Below, piece after piece: positions 62,576-62,645 of a stretch of DNA of 62,645 nucleotides. Under the pieces are notes generated by a model, which saw only the letters and a list, made by a program, of their open reading frames with translations, ran no database searches and was not told where the DNA came from. Numbering within the stretch: the stretch's first letter is position 1; each line of letters opens with the position of its first letter. Origin of the DNA: Amnibacterium kyonggiense (lineage in GTDB: Bacteria; Actinomycetota; Actinomycetes; Actinomycetales; Microbacteriaceae). The stretch covers positions 1 to 62,645 of the forward strand of contig NZ_SOAM01000005.1 of the NCBI RefSeq assembly GCF_004364555.1. The letters are read 5' to 3'. Both the position numbers and the translations under genes were made by a program.

Positions 62576-62645
62576 ATGAGACGCCTTCTGGCCATCACCA
62601 CCGCCACCACGACCATCGCGCTCGGCGCCCTGGTCCCAATCACCA
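62576..62645 (+). CDS. Start of a secreted protein, cut by window edge
   Basis: ATG at 62576 with CGGAGG five bases ahead; MRRLLAITTATTTIALGALV is a signal-peptide start. The gene continues beyond the window. Confidence 0.6.
   Translation, partial: MRRLLAITTATTTIALGALVPIT

Larger units (their letters stand above)
51905..62645. mobile_element. Integrative element with serine integrase, right end outside window
   Basis: From the junction in the decapitated gene to the window edge the genes are a large serine integrase, a recombinase fragment, small coupled hypothetical genes, nuclease and HEPN-like proteins, an excalibur protein and a small resolvase. Composition drops (AT-richer codons, low-GC patches at 55.05, 59.6 and 61.2 kb). 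No structural phage genes or conjugation genes are seen, so this may be an integrative mobilisable element or the edge of a prophage. Confidence 0.8.

Overview
The window is 62.6 kb of high-GC DNA with GTG/ATG starts, dense four-base stop/start overlaps (ATGA, GTGA), a WhiB regulator, a fused PcaL, a PdtaS-type kinase and Microbacteriaceae-style intergenic hairpin repeats. This points to an actinobacterium, most likely a soil or plant-associated member of the Microbacteriaceae (inference from gene content; no 16S is present).

Layout. (1) 1-2540: end of a kdp locus (kdpD truncated by the window edge, kdpE). (2) 2669-11133: an IclR regulator facing a complete protocatechuate operon on the minus strand, pobA-pcaH-pcaG-pcaB-pcaL-pcaI-pcaJ-pcaF. 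It takes 4-hydroxybenzoate through protocatechuate and 3-oxoadipate to succinyl-CoA plus acetyl-CoA. (3) 11340-28184: a large two-armed island transcribed outward from 22.8 kb. The minus arm holds a peptide-type ABC importer (dppA, dppB, a dppC-dppD fusion, dppF), an alpha/beta hydrolase, a CapA-fold protein, a class III CoA-transferase, two paralogous 2-hydroxyacyl-CoA dehydratase-family subunits and a MarR regulator. The plus arm holds an alpha/beta hydrolase-domain protein, SDR, amidohydrolase, MaoC hydratase and acyl-CoA ligase. Its substrate is unknown. Both dehydratase-like subunits contain no cysteine at all, so they cannot carry the 4Fe-4S clusters of their family. This is the most intriguing host-encoded system here. 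(4) 28386-32910: PadR regulator, a LigM/DesA-type tetrahydrofolate-dependent O-demethylase, purU and metF, with a divergent MarR. This is a vanillate/syringate-type demethylation module with its own C1 recycling, feeding protocatechuate to block 2. (5) 33028-38579: mmsA, a PucR regulator, a class III aminotransferase (probably beta-alanine type) and a CorA transporter. (6) 38734-43604: an AraC regulator and a resorcinol-type operon (FAD monooxygenase, maleylacetate reductase, hydroxyquinol dioxygenase). It also ends in 3-oxoadipate, so three peripheral routes share the single pcaIJF.

(7) 43743-51904: core-type genes: tRNA-Lys(CTT), bcp, whiB, pdtaS, pabC, a CpaE-like ATPase, a SAF protein and a small HTH protein. 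Within it, an exact 85-bp direct repeat of the 3' end of the ATPase gene brackets a foreign-looking insert with one membrane protein.

(8) 51905-62645: an integrative element entered by a large serine integrase. It has removed the start codon of a host gene (codons 'RWDELF...' now read into element DNA). Its cargo includes a recombinase paralogue lacking the catalytic domain, in an apparent operon with an HTH protein and a PD-(D/E)XK-like nuclease. It also carries a HEPN-like RNase domain protein, an excalibur protein, several small membrane or secreted proteins and a small serine resolvase with a near-perfect 18-bp-armed inverted repeat in front. The far end of the element lies outside the window.
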